Of a stretch of DNA of 64,000 bases, positions 8,483 to 17,132 are shown in pieces; within the stretch, counting starts at the first letter, position 1; each line of letters starts with the position of its first letter. The notes beneath the pieces were generated by a model that saw only the letters and a list, made by a program, of their open reading frames with translations, ran no database searches and was not told where the DNA came from. The position numbers and the translations under genes were made by a program. The stretch is from an uncultured bacterium. Its GTDB lineage: Bacteria; Bacteroidota; Bacteroidia; Chitinophagales; Chitinophagaceae. The stretch spans positions 1 to 64,000 of the forward strand of contig CAIKEH010000004.1 in assembly GCA_903826405.1 (NCBI GenBank). Reading direction: 5' to 3'.

Positions 8483-9913
8483 ATGAATGAACTTTTCATC
8501 AACGGCCAATGGATGGAAGCACAAGGCCGGAAACGGTATGAACTGGTCAACCCCGCAACGGAAGAATTGATCACCACGTTCCCTTTTGCTGGAAATGCAG
8601 ATTGCCTGGCAGCCATAGGGCATGCCGAAACTGCATTTGAGCAATGGGGGAGGACGACACCGTATTTTCGTGCAGAGATCTTGAAAAAGACGGCCGACTT
8701 GATCCGAAAGGATATTGATATATTGGCTCGAGACATGGTATTGGAAAGTGGTAAGCCGCTGCTGGAAGCACGGGGGGAATGGATGGTCGCTGCCAATCTT
8801 TTCGAATGGTATGGTGAAGAGGCCAAAAGGGCATATGGAAAAGTGATCCCCACCAATCGTCTCGACAAACGGAGTTCTGTGATCTGGCAACCGATTGGTG
8901 TAGTGGGGGTGATCACAGCTTGGAATTTCCCCGCATATAATCCTGCAAGGTCATGGGCGGCTGCATTGGCTGCGGGTTGCACCGTGGTGGCCAAACCTTC
9001 TGAGAATACCCCACTGTCCGCGGCACATATGGCTTCGGCACTGTCAGCATCGGGTCTCCCCCCGGGAGTGCTCAACTTGTTGATCGGCGATGCCGCTGCC
9101 ATCGGAGATGCCATGCTGGATCATCCGGGCCTCAGGAAGATCAGCTTCACCGGTAGCACCAGAGTGGGTAAGATTCTCATGGATGGAGCTTCCCGAACCC
9201 ATACGCGCCTTTCACTTGAATTGGGAGGGAACGCCCCGGTGATCGTCTTCGGTGATGTGGATGTGGAAGCCGTGGCCAAAGCAGCTTCGGGTGCCCGTTT
9301 CCGTAATAATGGTCAGGTTTGCACGGCGCCCCAGCGATTTTATGTTCACGAGAGCATATTCAAATCTTTCGCAGAATCAATGACCAGACAGGTGTCAGCG
9401 ATGCAGTTGGGCAGCGGCTTCGATGAAGGCGTTCAGTTGGGCCCGCTCATCACACAAAAACAGCGCGATAGCGTATTGGAAGTGGTCAGACAGGTCAGGG
9501 AAGAGAAGGCCAGCATATTGACCGGAGGGGATGTCCCTGCAGACAGGCAAAAGGGGTACTTCATACGACCCGCCGTGGTCATCGACCTGAAAGACGATTC
9601 CATACTGGCTACAAAGGAGATATTCGGACCCGTACTGCCGTTGTTCAGTTTCAGCACGCTTGATGAAGTGATCGGAAAAGCGAACTCAACGGAGTATGGA
9701 CTCTCTGCATATGTTTTCACGAACGACCTTAAAACGGCCATACATGCATCCGAGCGACTTAACTTCGGCATAGTGGGCATCAATGAATGGGCGCCACACG
9801 GAACGGAATTGCCATTCGGAGGATGGAAACAGAGTGGTCAGGGCCATGAAAGTGGCAGCGAGGGGTTGTTCGAGTATATGGAAAAGAAACTCATCAGTAT
9901 CGGGGGTTTATGA
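8483..9913 (+). CDS. gabD: NAD(P)-dependent aldehyde dehydrogenase, succinate-semialdehyde dehydrogenase-like
   Basis: A 476-aa ALDH-superfamily enzyme of typical length. Catalytic residues are all in place: oxyanion N148 (AWNFPAYNP), cofactor-binding K171 (AKPSE), general base E246 (LELGGNAP) and nucleophile C280 (NNGQVCTAPQR). The C-terminus carries the EIFGPVLP stretch. With the omega-aminotransferase directly upstream, it probably oxidises the semialdehyde produced there to a carboxylic acid. Succinate semialdehyde is the standard guess, but the residues after the catalytic cysteine (TAPQR) differ from the common CVCANR pattern of GabD, so a related aldehyde is possible. The gene is part of the tight plus-strand run from 7152 to 14961. 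Confidence 0.82.
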   Translation: MNELFINGQWMEAQGRKRYELVNPATEELITTFPFAGNADCLAAIGHAETAFEQWGRTTPYFRAEILKKTADLIRKDIDILARDMVLESGKPLLEARGEWMVAANLFEWYGEEAKRAYGKVIPTNRLDKRSSVIWQPIGVVGVITAWNFPAYNPARSWAAALAAGCTVVAKPSENTPLSAAHMASALSASGLPPGVLNLLIGDAAAIGDAMLDHPGLRKISFTGSTRVGKILMDGASRTHTRLSLELGGNAPVIVFGDVDVEAVAKAASGARFRNNGQVCTAPQRFYVHESIFKSFAESMTRQVSAMQLGSGFDEGVQLGPLITQKQRDSVLEVVRQVREEKASILTGGDVPADRQKGYFIRPAVVIDLKDDSILATKEIFGPVLPLFSFSTLDEVIGKANSTEYGLSAYVFTNDLKTAIHASERLNFGIVGINEWAPHGTELPFGGWKQSGQGHESGSEGLFEYMEKKLISIGGL

Positions 9914-9935
9914 ATACAACAGTTATCGTGAATTA

Positions 9936-11309
9936 ATGGATTACGGTGCACTATCCCTATTGCCACCACTGGTGGTCATCGTGCTGGCACTCATCTTGCG
10001 GACTTCCTTCGAGCCACTGTTGATCGGTTGCCTCGTGGGTTTCAGCATGATCAGCTATCACGACCACTCCAACTTTTTCACGGATTTCGTGGATACCCTG
10101 AAGAAGGTGCTCGAGAGCAGCGACTCGGTCTGGGTGATACTCGTATGCGGACTCTACGGTTCACTGATTGGGCTGATGGTACGAAGCGGGGGAACTTTGA
10201 AATTCGGGGATTGGGCATTGAAGAAATTAAACTCCAAGCGAGGCGCATTGCTGGGAGCCTGGGGGCTCGGCCTGGCCATCTTTCTGGATGATTACCTCAG
10301 TGCTCTCACCGTTGGATTGTCCATGCGCAGGATAACCGACGCCTTCAAGGTGCCCCGGACCATGCTGGCCTACATTGTGAACACGACAGCAGCTCCCTGG
10401 TGTGTGATCGTGCCCATATCCACCTGGACGATCTTCGTGGGTAATATCCTGGAGAGCTCGCATGTCGCTGAGCGAGGTAAAGGCCTTTCCACTTATTGGA
10501 CAATGATACCCTATGTGGCTTACGGTTATATTTCCGTGCTGATCATACCCCTGTTCGTTTTGGGAGTTTTGCCCTGGTTCGGCAGGATGAAGAAAGCCTC
10601 GGACCTTGCCATGGAAACCGGCCAACTCAGGATTAGGGAATTTAGGATGGGTGATCCGATCGACGTATCTCCCCTGAATGAAAGGACGTCGCCAAGGATG
10701 TCTTATTTCCTCTTACCCGTCATCGTTCTCATCGCAGCAACCCTATTTTTTGACATAGATGCGCTGAAGGGGGTCATGGTCGCCGTTGCCTTCACCTTCC
10801 TGTATTACCTCTTTGCGAAACTGGGAACGTTCGGACGTTTATCGGAGACTTTGTTCAAAGGATTCAACAGTATGGTATATGCATTGGCCATATTGATGAT
10901 GAGTTATGTGCTGAAGGAAGTGAACGATAAAATGGGCCTTACACAGTATGTGCTTCATTCCGTTTCCCCATACGTGAACAAGGAACTCCTCCCATTACTC
11001 ATTTTCGCATCCCTGTCAGTGATCGCCGTGACCACGGGATCGTCATGGGGACTTTACGCGGTGGCCATACCCTTGGTGGTGCCTCTGGCCAACCAACTTG
11101 GATCGAACGTGCTTCTGAACTGCGGCGCCGTGGTGAGTGCAGGTGTCTTCGGAGCAAATGCCTGCCTCTATTCCGATGCCACTATACTTACAGCCCAAAG
11201 CACGGAATGCGATAATTTAGAGAATGGGATGGCACAATTACCTTATGCCTTCATCTCTTTCGGACTGTCCTGCCTCACATACATCCTGTTGGGGTATACG
11301 GTGCATTGA
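9936..11309 (+). CDS. NhaC-family Na+/H+ antiporter-like membrane transporter
   Basis: A 457-aa polytopic inner-membrane protein with about 11-12 hydrophobic segments and no signal peptide. Landmarks of the NhaC superfamily are the GGTLKFGDW stretch, IFLDDYLSALTVG with paired aspartates in a membrane segment, the NTTAAPWCVIVPISTW helix, and the conserved GSSWGLYAVAIP and GANACLYSDATIL segments near the C-terminus. Members exchange Na+ for H+, and some homologues move amino acids or organic anions. Its place between aldehyde dehydrogenase and GNAT genes in a catabolic operon makes a substrate transporter plausible; that is inference. I set the start at the ATG at 9936, 22 bp after the ALDH stop, because the longer frame would extend inside the ALDH gene. 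Confidence 0.85.
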   Translation: MDYGALSLLPPLVVIVLALILRTSFEPLLIGCLVGFSMISYHDHSNFFTDFVDTLKKVLESSDSVWVILVCGLYGSLIGLMVRSGGTLKFGDWALKKLNSKRGALLGAWGLGLAIFLDDYLSALTVGLSMRRITDAFKVPRTMLAYIVNTTAAPWCVIVPISTWTIFVGNILESSHVAERGKGLSTYWTMIPYVAYGYISVLIIPLFVLGVLPWFGRMKKASDLAMETGQLRIREFRMGDPIDVSPLNERTSPRMSYFLLPVIVLIAATLFFDIDALKGVMVAVAFTFLYYLFAKLGTFGRLSETLFKGFNSMVYALAILMMSYVLKEVNDKMGLTQYVLHSVSPYVNKELLPLLIFASLSVIAVTTGSSWGLYAVAIPLVVPLANQLGSNVLLNCGAVVSAGVFGANACLYSDATILTAQSTECDNLENGMAQLPYAFISFGLSCLTYILLGYTVH

Positions 11310-11316
11310 TCATCAT

Positions 11317-11976
11317 ATGAATGGATCGGGAATACGATATCAATTATTGTTGCCAGATGGCTTGACCGTGATGAATACTCAGGCCATGCATGTTCACCAA
11401 CTTGAGGAATTGCAACGGATCGTATTCCCTACACTGGCAGATGACGAACTGATCAGGGCGGAACACTACCTGCGCCATATCGAGATCTTCCCAGAAGGCC
11501 AATTCGTGATTACCGACAAAGAAAGGGTGATCGGAATGACCACTACCATGCGTTGTGATTTTGATTTTGCCAATCATCATCATACGTTCAAGGAGACTAT
11601 CTCGGGCGGATGGATGTCCAATCATGACCCCCGTGGGGAATGGCTCTATGGTCTGGACATGGGCTTACATCCCGAATATCGGGGTCGCGGACTTTCACGG
11701 ATCCTGTACAGGTCGAGGCAGGAAGTGGCACGAATGCTCGGTTTGAGAGGTCAACTGACCGTTGGGATGATGATGGGTTATGGAGAGTTGAGCCATCTCA
11801 TGAGTGGAAAACAATATTATGAGGAAATGATCATCGGTGAACGCACGGATCCCACGCTGACCGTTCAGATGCGGATGGGCTTTGAGCCTGTTGCTTTGAT
11901 CTCGGAGTATTTGAATGATCCATCCTGTGGTAACTTCGGCGTGTTGATCAAACTTGATGCAGATAAGGTAGTTTGA
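11317..11976 (+). CDS. GNAT-family N-acetyltransferase
   Basis: A 219-aa protein with the GNAT acetyl-CoA pyrophosphate loop at about residues 112-124 (GLHPEYRGRGLSR, matching the R/Q-x-x-G-x-G/A pattern). It is preceded by the long beta strand ending WLYGLDMG. Upstream strands and the C-terminal MRMGFEPV segment also fit the fold. GNAT enzymes acetylate amines with acetyl-CoA. In this operon the acceptor could be an amino-acid intermediate, but nothing in the sequence fixes it. The ATG at 11317 is 7 bp after the NhaC stop; earlier in-frame starts lie inside NhaC. It resembles GNAT domains that accompany carbon-nitrogen hydrolases, though no hydrolase domain is attached. Confidence 0.78.
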   Translation: MNGSGIRYQLLLPDGLTVMNTQAMHVHQLEELQRIVFPTLADDELIRAEHYLRHIEIFPEGQFVITDKERVIGMTTTMRCDFDFANHHHTFKETISGGWMSNHDPRGEWLYGLDMGLHPEYRGRGLSRILYRSRQEVARMLGLRGQLTVGMMMGYGELSHLMSGKQYYEEMIIGERTDPTLTVQMRMGFEPVALISEYLNDPSCGNFGVLIKLDADKVV

Positions 11977-12036
11977 CATTCGTCCGTTGACTAACATTCA
12001 CGTATGGCTTAACTAATGAGTTAAAAAGAAAAAATC

Positions 12037-13383
12037 ATGGCTTTCATTCAATTGAACACGAAGTTACCCGGCCCGAAAGGACTACTTGCACTTGAGCGCA
12101 GGAAGAATGCATTGCCTGCCGGTCTTGCCAGATCCACTGATGTGGTCGTTGAGAAAGCTGAAGGAGCACTTGTCTGGGATGTGGATGGGAACCAGCTTCT
12201 GGATTTCGCAGGCGGCATTGGCATGATCAATGTTGGCCATAGGAATCAACAGGTGGTGGATGCCATCAAGCAACAACTTGATAAATACATCCACACCTGC
12301 ACACTGGTCACCACCATGGAGCCCTATCTCGAACTGGCGGAGTTGCTGAACAGTTCCACTCCCGGTGATTTCCCCAAGAAAACCCTGCTGGCGAACAGCG
12401 GTTCCGAAGCCGTCGAGAATGCGGTCAACATCGCCAAATACTATACCAAAAGGAACGCGGTGTTGTGCTTTGAAGGAGCCTACCATGGACGCACCCTGCT
12501 CACGCTGAGCCTGACGAGTAAATATTCCCTGTTCAAAAAGGGTTTTGGGTCCTATGTTCAAGACATTTATCGGATACCTGCACCGAACATGTACAGGAAA
12601 TCCGAAGGGATGTCAGATGAACAGTACGTCAATTCCTGTATCCGACAGTTGGAGCAATCGTTCATTTCACAAGTGGACGGCGATTCTCTCGCTGCGATCA
12701 TCATTGAGCCGGTACAAGGGGAGGGAGGCTTCCTGCCCATGCCCGCACCATACCTGAAACGCATACGCGAACTCTGTGACAAACATGGTATTGTATTTAT
12801 CGCTGATGAGATCCAATGCGGCGCTTCAAGGACAGGCAGGTTATTTGCAGTTGAGCATAGTGGCATAGTGCCGGATATCATCGTCAGTGCAAAATCGATC
12901 GGTGCAGGCATGCCGATCAGTGCAATCACCGGAAAGGCAGAGATTTTGGATGCACCCCACCTCGGAGGTGTTGGAGGTACATATGGTGGAAGTCCCGTGG
13001 CCTGCGTAGCGGCCATCGAGGCAATCAGAATTTTGAAAAGTGAATCATTCCTCAAGAGGGTCCATGAAGTTGGCGAGATCATCCGTGGCACACTCGAAAA
13101 GTGGGAAGAAAAATATCGTGTCATCGGTGATGTACGAGGTATAGGCGCCATGAGGTTGGTGGAATTCGTGAAGGATAGGCATACGAAAGATCCCGACATG
13201 GACGTGGCCATGGAAGTCATCAAGGAGGCGACCTCGAACGGACTTATCCTTATCCGTGCCGGTTTGTTCAGCAACTGCATCCGTCTCCTTCCCCCCATAG
13301 CCATTACCGATGAGCAACTGAATGAAGGTCTTTCCGTATTGGAAAAGGCCATAGCGAATGCGAACGCGAAAAGATCAAGCTGA
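12037..13383 (+). CDS. Class III aminotransferase (second copy in operon)
   Basis: A 448-aa PLP-dependent aminotransferase related to, but clearly different from, the one at 7152. It has NSGSEAVENAVN (120-131), AYHGRT (148-153), IIEPVQGEGG (222-231), DEIQCGASRTG (257-267) and Schiff-base K286 in VSAKSIGAGMP. It most resembles 4-aminobutyrate or ornithine-type omega-aminotransferases. An A-rich stretch (AAAAAGAAAAAA) directly precedes the ATG, as is usual for initiation in this phylum. The 60-bp gap before it is the largest inside the operon, and the amidohydrolase starts immediately after its stop codon. Two non-identical omega-aminotransferases in one operon suggest a substrate with two amino-group removals or two related substrates. 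Confidence 0.88.
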   Translation: MAFIQLNTKLPGPKGLLALERRKNALPAGLARSTDVVVEKAEGALVWDVDGNQLLDFAGGIGMINVGHRNQQVVDAIKQQLDKYIHTCTLVTTMEPYLELAELLNSSTPGDFPKKTLLANSGSEAVENAVNIAKYYTKRNAVLCFEGAYHGRTLLTLSLTSKYSLFKKGFGSYVQDIYRIPAPNMYRKSEGMSDEQYVNSCIRQLEQSFISQVDGDSLAAIIIEPVQGEGGFLPMPAPYLKRIRELCDKHGIVFIADEIQCGASRTGRLFAVEHSGIVPDIIVSAKSIGAGMPISAITGKAEILDAPHLGGVGGTYGGSPVACVAAIEAIRILKSESFLKRVHEVGEIIRGTLEKWEEKYRVIGDVRGIGAMRLVEFVKDRHTKDPDMDVAMEVIKEATSNGLILIRAGLFSNCIRLLPPIAITDEQLNEGLSVLEKAIANANAKRSS

Positions 13384-14961
13384 TTGCCTTCACTCATCAT
13401 CCATAACGCACATCTCATATCCTTTCACGATGGTGCCGTGAAAGGACATGATACCCTGGTCGTCGACGATGGTAAGATCAGTGCCATCGGCAGCTGGGAG
13501 CAACTGTCCGCCCTCGCCGGTCCCGGCACCGAACTGATCGATGCGGGTGGCAAAACACTCCTGCCGGGTTTCAACGATACACATATCCATATCTGGAAAG
13601 TGGGCAACCTGAAAACGCATATGCTCGACCTGCGGGGATGTGCAAGCCGGGATGAGATGTTATCCATGTTGCAGGGTTATGCGCTCGACCATCCGGAATC
13701 ACCCTGGATTGTTGCAAGAGGTTTCAATGAAGCAACATGGACCGATTCGCGCATGCCCACCCGACATGATCTCGACAAGGTGATTCCTGACCGGCCCGTA
13801 TATGTCATCCGCACCTGTGCCCATATCGCCATCGCGAATACCAAGGCATTGGAGAAGAGTGGTATAGGCCCTTCGACCAAGGCACCATCCGGAGGAGTCA
13901 TCCTTCAGGACGAATCAGGTGTCCCGACAGGCCAGATCTCCGAAACCGCACTCGGATTGGTGACCAGGCATATCCCCCCGCACTCCAAGGAGGACCTTAA
14001 AGCCATGGTTCGGGCGGCACGTGAAGAACTCTACCGGTTTGGCATAACCGCCGCTACCGACCCCGCAGTGGATCCACTATTATTGGAAACATACCATGAA
14101 ATGAACCGTGATGGGGAACTTGGGTTCCGACTGCATGCACTACCCATGTTATTGCCTGACGGTGGAGAGGAAAGATTCCCCATACCTGCAGCATTTTCAT
14201 CCGATCATTTCCACGTCAATGCGGTGAAGTTCTTCAGCGATGGAGGGCTGAGCGGCGCAACGGCAGCCTTAAAAGGACACTACAAGGGTTCTTTATCAAA
14301 AGGGATTCTTCGACTTCAGGGTGAACTTTACCTCGATCTCTGCAGGAGATGCATGGAGAGAGGACTTGGTGTTGCCACTCATGCGATCGGAGATGCAGCC
14401 ATAGAATTCGTGATCGATGCCTACAAAAAATTGCATGCAGGATTCCCTAGTATGATTAAAAGGATCGAACATCTCGGACTTCCGGAAAAACAACATCTGG
14501 CCGATATGTCAATCCACGGGATCTCCACTTCCATGCAGACCATTTTCATTCAGGAACTAGGAAGGAATTTCATCAACAGTCTCGATGAAAGCTACCTGGC
14601 GCGTTGTTATCCGGTAAGGTCAGTATTGGGGAAAGGTATCCTGATGGCCTTATCATCGGATGCTCCGGTGGTCAGGTCATTCGACCCGTTGAGGGGAATT
14701 GAAGCTGCCATCAACCGGAAGACCCTTGAAGGAGAGCTGATAGCCCCCGACGAGGCGATAACTATCGATCAGGCTCTACGAGCCTATACCTTTGATGCGG
14801 CGAGGATCAGTGGAAGGAAGGATATCGGATCGCTCGAGTTGGGAAATAAAGCGGATCTCATCCTGCTGAATAGGGACCCTACAGAGATTGACTCAGGGAA
14901 TCTATCTCAAATTAAGGTAGAGAAAACCTTTGTAGGAGGGCGTAAGGTTTGGGGTCTTTAA
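13384..14961 (+). CDS. YtcJ-like amidohydrolase (amidohydrolase family 3)
   Basis: A 525-aa metal-dependent hydrolase of the amidohydrolase superfamily. It shows the N-terminal metal pair H67-x-H69 in GFNDTHIHIW, the later metal/catalytic segments ATHAIGDAAIEF and LSSDAPV, and the C-terminal beta-sandwich closing strand (GSLELGNKADLILLN). Family members hydrolyse amides, formamides or N-acyl bonds in the cytosol. The start is a TTG at 13384 that abuts the TGA of the preceding aminotransferase with no intervening base, so translational coupling is likely; no ATG lies near. As the last gene of the 7152-14961 run, it may release the amino compound that the aminotransferases then process. Confidence 0.87.
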   Translation: MPSLIIHNAHLISFHDGAVKGHDTLVVDDGKISAIGSWEQLSALAGPGTELIDAGGKTLLPGFNDTHIHIWKVGNLKTHMLDLRGCASRDEMLSMLQGYALDHPESPWIVARGFNEATWTDSRMPTRHDLDKVIPDRPVYVIRTCAHIAIANTKALEKSGIGPSTKAPSGGVILQDESGVPTGQISETALGLVTRHIPPHSKEDLKAMVRAAREELYRFGITAATDPAVDPLLLETYHEMNRDGELGFRLHALPMLLPDGGEERFPIPAAFSSDHFHVNAVKFFSDGGLSGATAALKGHYKGSLSKGILRLQGELYLDLCRRCMERGLGVATHAIGDAAIEFVIDAYKKLHAGFPSMIKRIEHLGLPEKQHLADMSIHGISTSMQTIFIQELGRNFINSLDESYLARCYPVRSVLGKGILMALSSDAPVVRSFDPLRGIEAAINRKTLEGELIAPDEAITIDQALRAYTFDAARISGRKDIGSLELGNKADLILLNRDPTEIDSGNLSQIKVEKTFVGGRKVWGL

Positions 14962-14987
14962 GATGCATGATCACCTGAATGTCTGCT

Positions 14988-15356
14988 TCAGGTATAGGAA
15001 GGGTCGAATGGTTTGGAGTGGAATCCACTGACGAATGCGTAGTTGCTTACTCTGATCCTGTCACGGTCATCGATCGAAGAAGTGAGTACCCTGACCTCTA
15101 CATCTGTCAAGGAATCCATTCGCTTCGAGAATTCTTCGAGGAATTCAAAGCCGTTCATTTCGGGCATATTCAGATCCAAAAATATCAAAGTTTTCATACC
15201 CCCCTCCCCTTCATTCATCTCTTCCAGATGTGCAAGAGCCAACCGGGCAGATTCGAAAATCGACATATCCGCTTCCGGGAATTCATTTCGGGTGATCTGC
15301 ATGGAGATCATATTGCAGATGGGATCATCATCGATGAATATGAATTTCCTTTTCAT
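14988..15356 (-). CDS. Single-domain response regulator (CheY-like receiver)
   Basis: A 122-aa stand-alone receiver domain with no output domain. It has the acidic cluster D9-D10-D11, phosphoacceptor D61 in FLDLNMPEMNGFE, the switch T92/S93 after strand 4, and K115 in HSKP. It is encoded directly after the histidine kinase with a 4-bp ATGA overlap, so it is almost certainly that kinase's phosphorylation partner. With no DNA-binding domain, it must act through protein interaction or as a phosphorelay intermediate. Its stop lies 26 bp from the stop of the convergent amidohydrolase gene. Confidence 0.93.
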   Translation of the reverse strand: MKRKFIFIDDDPICNMISMQITRNEFPEADMSIFESARLALAHLEEMNEGEGGMKTLIFLDLNMPEMNGFEFLEEFSKRMDSLTDVEVRVLTSSIDDRDRIRVSNYAFVSGFHSKPFDPSYT

Positions 15357-16897
15357 GATCCCGCTGTTTTGGGGTCCTTGCCATGAAGGTTGGGCAGTAT
15401 CACGGTGATCGTTGTGCCTTTTCCTTCCTCTGAATCCAAGCTGATCTGTCCATGGAGTTTTTTGACGATCTCCTTCGCCATGAAAAGCCCGAGACCGGTC
15501 CCCTGGAATCTGTTCGATGCCCTGTAGAACATATCGAATACCCTTTCTTGTTTCACCTTAGGTATCCCGATGCCATTGTCAGTGAAAACCAGCTTGCAAG
15601 ATTCATCGGTCAGATCGATAGCGATGTCCAAAAACGGATCGGGTTTCTCCGGATCATGGTATTTAATGGAGTTGGAGACCAAATTCGTGACCAAAGAATT
15701 GATCCTCTTCAAGTCCGAAACGAAAGCGACTTCCCCTTTCTTGGACAAGGTGCATATCACGTTGGTCTTATTGTAATATTTCACATCCTGAAAAGCGTTC
15801 CTCACAATCTCCTCCGGATCCAAAGTCACCTGGATGACATCCAATCTGGCATTCTTCGAATAATCGATGATGTCCATGATCGTTCTATCCAGACGGTCGA
15901 TTGAATGCTGTATCTCCTGCACATAATTGATCTGTTCGCTTTTGCTCAGGTCGTATGAAAGGATCAGATTAGCCAGCCCTCGGATAGAAGTCAGTGGCGA
16001 TCGGAGGTTGTGAGAGACACTATAAACGAAGGTGTCCAGCTCAGCATTGATCTTCACCAGTTCGTTGTTCTTCCTGAGGAGTTCGTCATTGCTTTTCTTC
16101 AGATCGGTTACCTCTACTCCATAAGTCAGCAGACACACGAGTTGCTCACCTTCAAAATAGGGGTGGGTAATTCTCCAAAAGGTCTTTTCTTCCGGAGTTC
16201 CTGGGAACAGGACTTCTTCAACTATGGTCCGTTCCTTGTCCTTGATTGCATTTTGGAAACCCTCGATCCTCTTATACCCTTTGTCCAAAGGCTGGCCCTT
16301 GTATCTCCAATAATCCAGTTCGTTCCTGCCGATCAGCCAGTTGCGGAGTTCAGGATTCCGGATAGCCCGTGCATTGATGTACTGGAATTCGAAATTGGGG
16401 TTGAAGACGGCAACATCCGCAGGGATGTTGTCCAATATCATGTCATAGAATTTTTGCTGCGTTCGGATTTGTTGATTCTCCTCTTTCTTCAGATCGGAAA
16501 CGTCATCGGACTTTTCTTCTTCATCTGCACTTGCAGGGCGCTCAGACGAATATGGTGCGATTCCGCTCATGGCACCTTCCGTGAATTTCGGAGACCCGCT
16601 GAAGACCAGGAAATTATTTTTCGTGGAGAAGGTGAAATTGCCTGCCAACTTGGGCCAGACTGGCCCTTTCCGTGAACGGATTATGCAAGGGCGGCCAACG
16701 AATGCAAGCAAAGAGGGGAAGTCGGTCAAAACTATGCCTGCCGGCTCCTCTATAAGAAATGCATCGGGGAAAATGAGCATCTCCGGATTCAGCCTGTCCA
16801 TCATTTTCCCTTGATGCACGACAGCAAGACTCTCATCAAGAATGAAAGAGAAAGGGGAGATCTGTTCCAGCAAGTCGAAGTCAAACCGATAGCTCAT
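15353..16897 (-). CDS. PAS sensor histidine kinase with HNOBA-like N-terminal domain
   Basis: A 514-aa cytosolic kinase with no membrane segments. Residues ~1-110 match the pattern of HNOBA (heme-NO-binding-associated) domains: PFSFILDESL, a G at about 30, FLIEEP, and a LAGNFTF then FLVFSGSP ending. There follows a linker, a PAS domain (~145-265), a short coiled coil (~265-292), the H-box with H296 (YSVSHNLRSPLTS), and an ATPase domain with N-box NSIKYH, DNGIGIP and GTGLGLFMAKE. HNOBA domains normally partner heme-NO-binding proteins, so a gas or redox input is suggested; no heme-NO protein is encoded nearby. It is co-transcribed with the overlapping response regulator. The HNOBA call is by eye and less certain than the kinase call. 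Confidence 0.9.
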   Translation of the reverse strand: MSYRFDFDLLEQISPFSFILDESLAVVHQGKMMDRLNPEMLIFPDAFLIEEPAGIVLTDFPSLLAFVGRPCIIRSRKGPVWPKLAGNFTFSTKNNFLVFSGSPKFTEGAMSGIAPYSSERPASADEEEKSDDVSDLKKEENQQIRTQQKFYDMILDNIPADVAVFNPNFEFQYINARAIRNPELRNWLIGRNELDYWRYKGQPLDKGYKRIEGFQNAIKDKERTIVEEVLFPGTPEEKTFWRITHPYFEGEQLVCLLTYGVEVTDLKKSNDELLRKNNELVKINAELDTFVYSVSHNLRSPLTSIRGLANLILSYDLSKSEQINYVQEIQHSIDRLDRTIMDIIDYSKNARLDVIQVTLDPEEIVRNAFQDVKYYNKTNVICTLSKKGEVAFVSDLKRINSLVTNLVSNSIKYHDPEKPDPFLDIAIDLTDESCKLVFTDNGIGIPKVKQERVFDMFYRASNRFQGTGLGLFMAKEIVKKLHGQISLDSEEGKGTTITVILPNLHGKDPKTAGS

Positions 16898-17132
16898 GTT
16901 GACTCTGTGCGATTCGGTAAGGTGAATGGAATTCGGGCTAAAAAACAGGATGAAGATACTTCACCATTCATGAAAATTCACGTAATAGGGATGAAAAATT
17001 CTGTAGGGTGAGACGGGTACAGATGAGGGGTTGCTTCGAAAAATCTTCATCTCAGAACGATATTTGACAGCGCCCGGGGTTCCACTCCCTCCCCGTAATG
17101 CAGTATATTCACTGGGACCAAAATCGATTTCA

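Noticed and set aside
12567..13418. 283-aa open frame antisense to the second aminotransferase
   Set aside because: Low-complexity S/P-rich translation typical of an antisense shadow; the plus-strand gene has all catalytic motifs.
15452..16675. Long plus-strand frames across the histidine kinase gene
   Set aside because: They overlap a kinase with intact H, N and G boxes on the minus strand and show no domain of their own.
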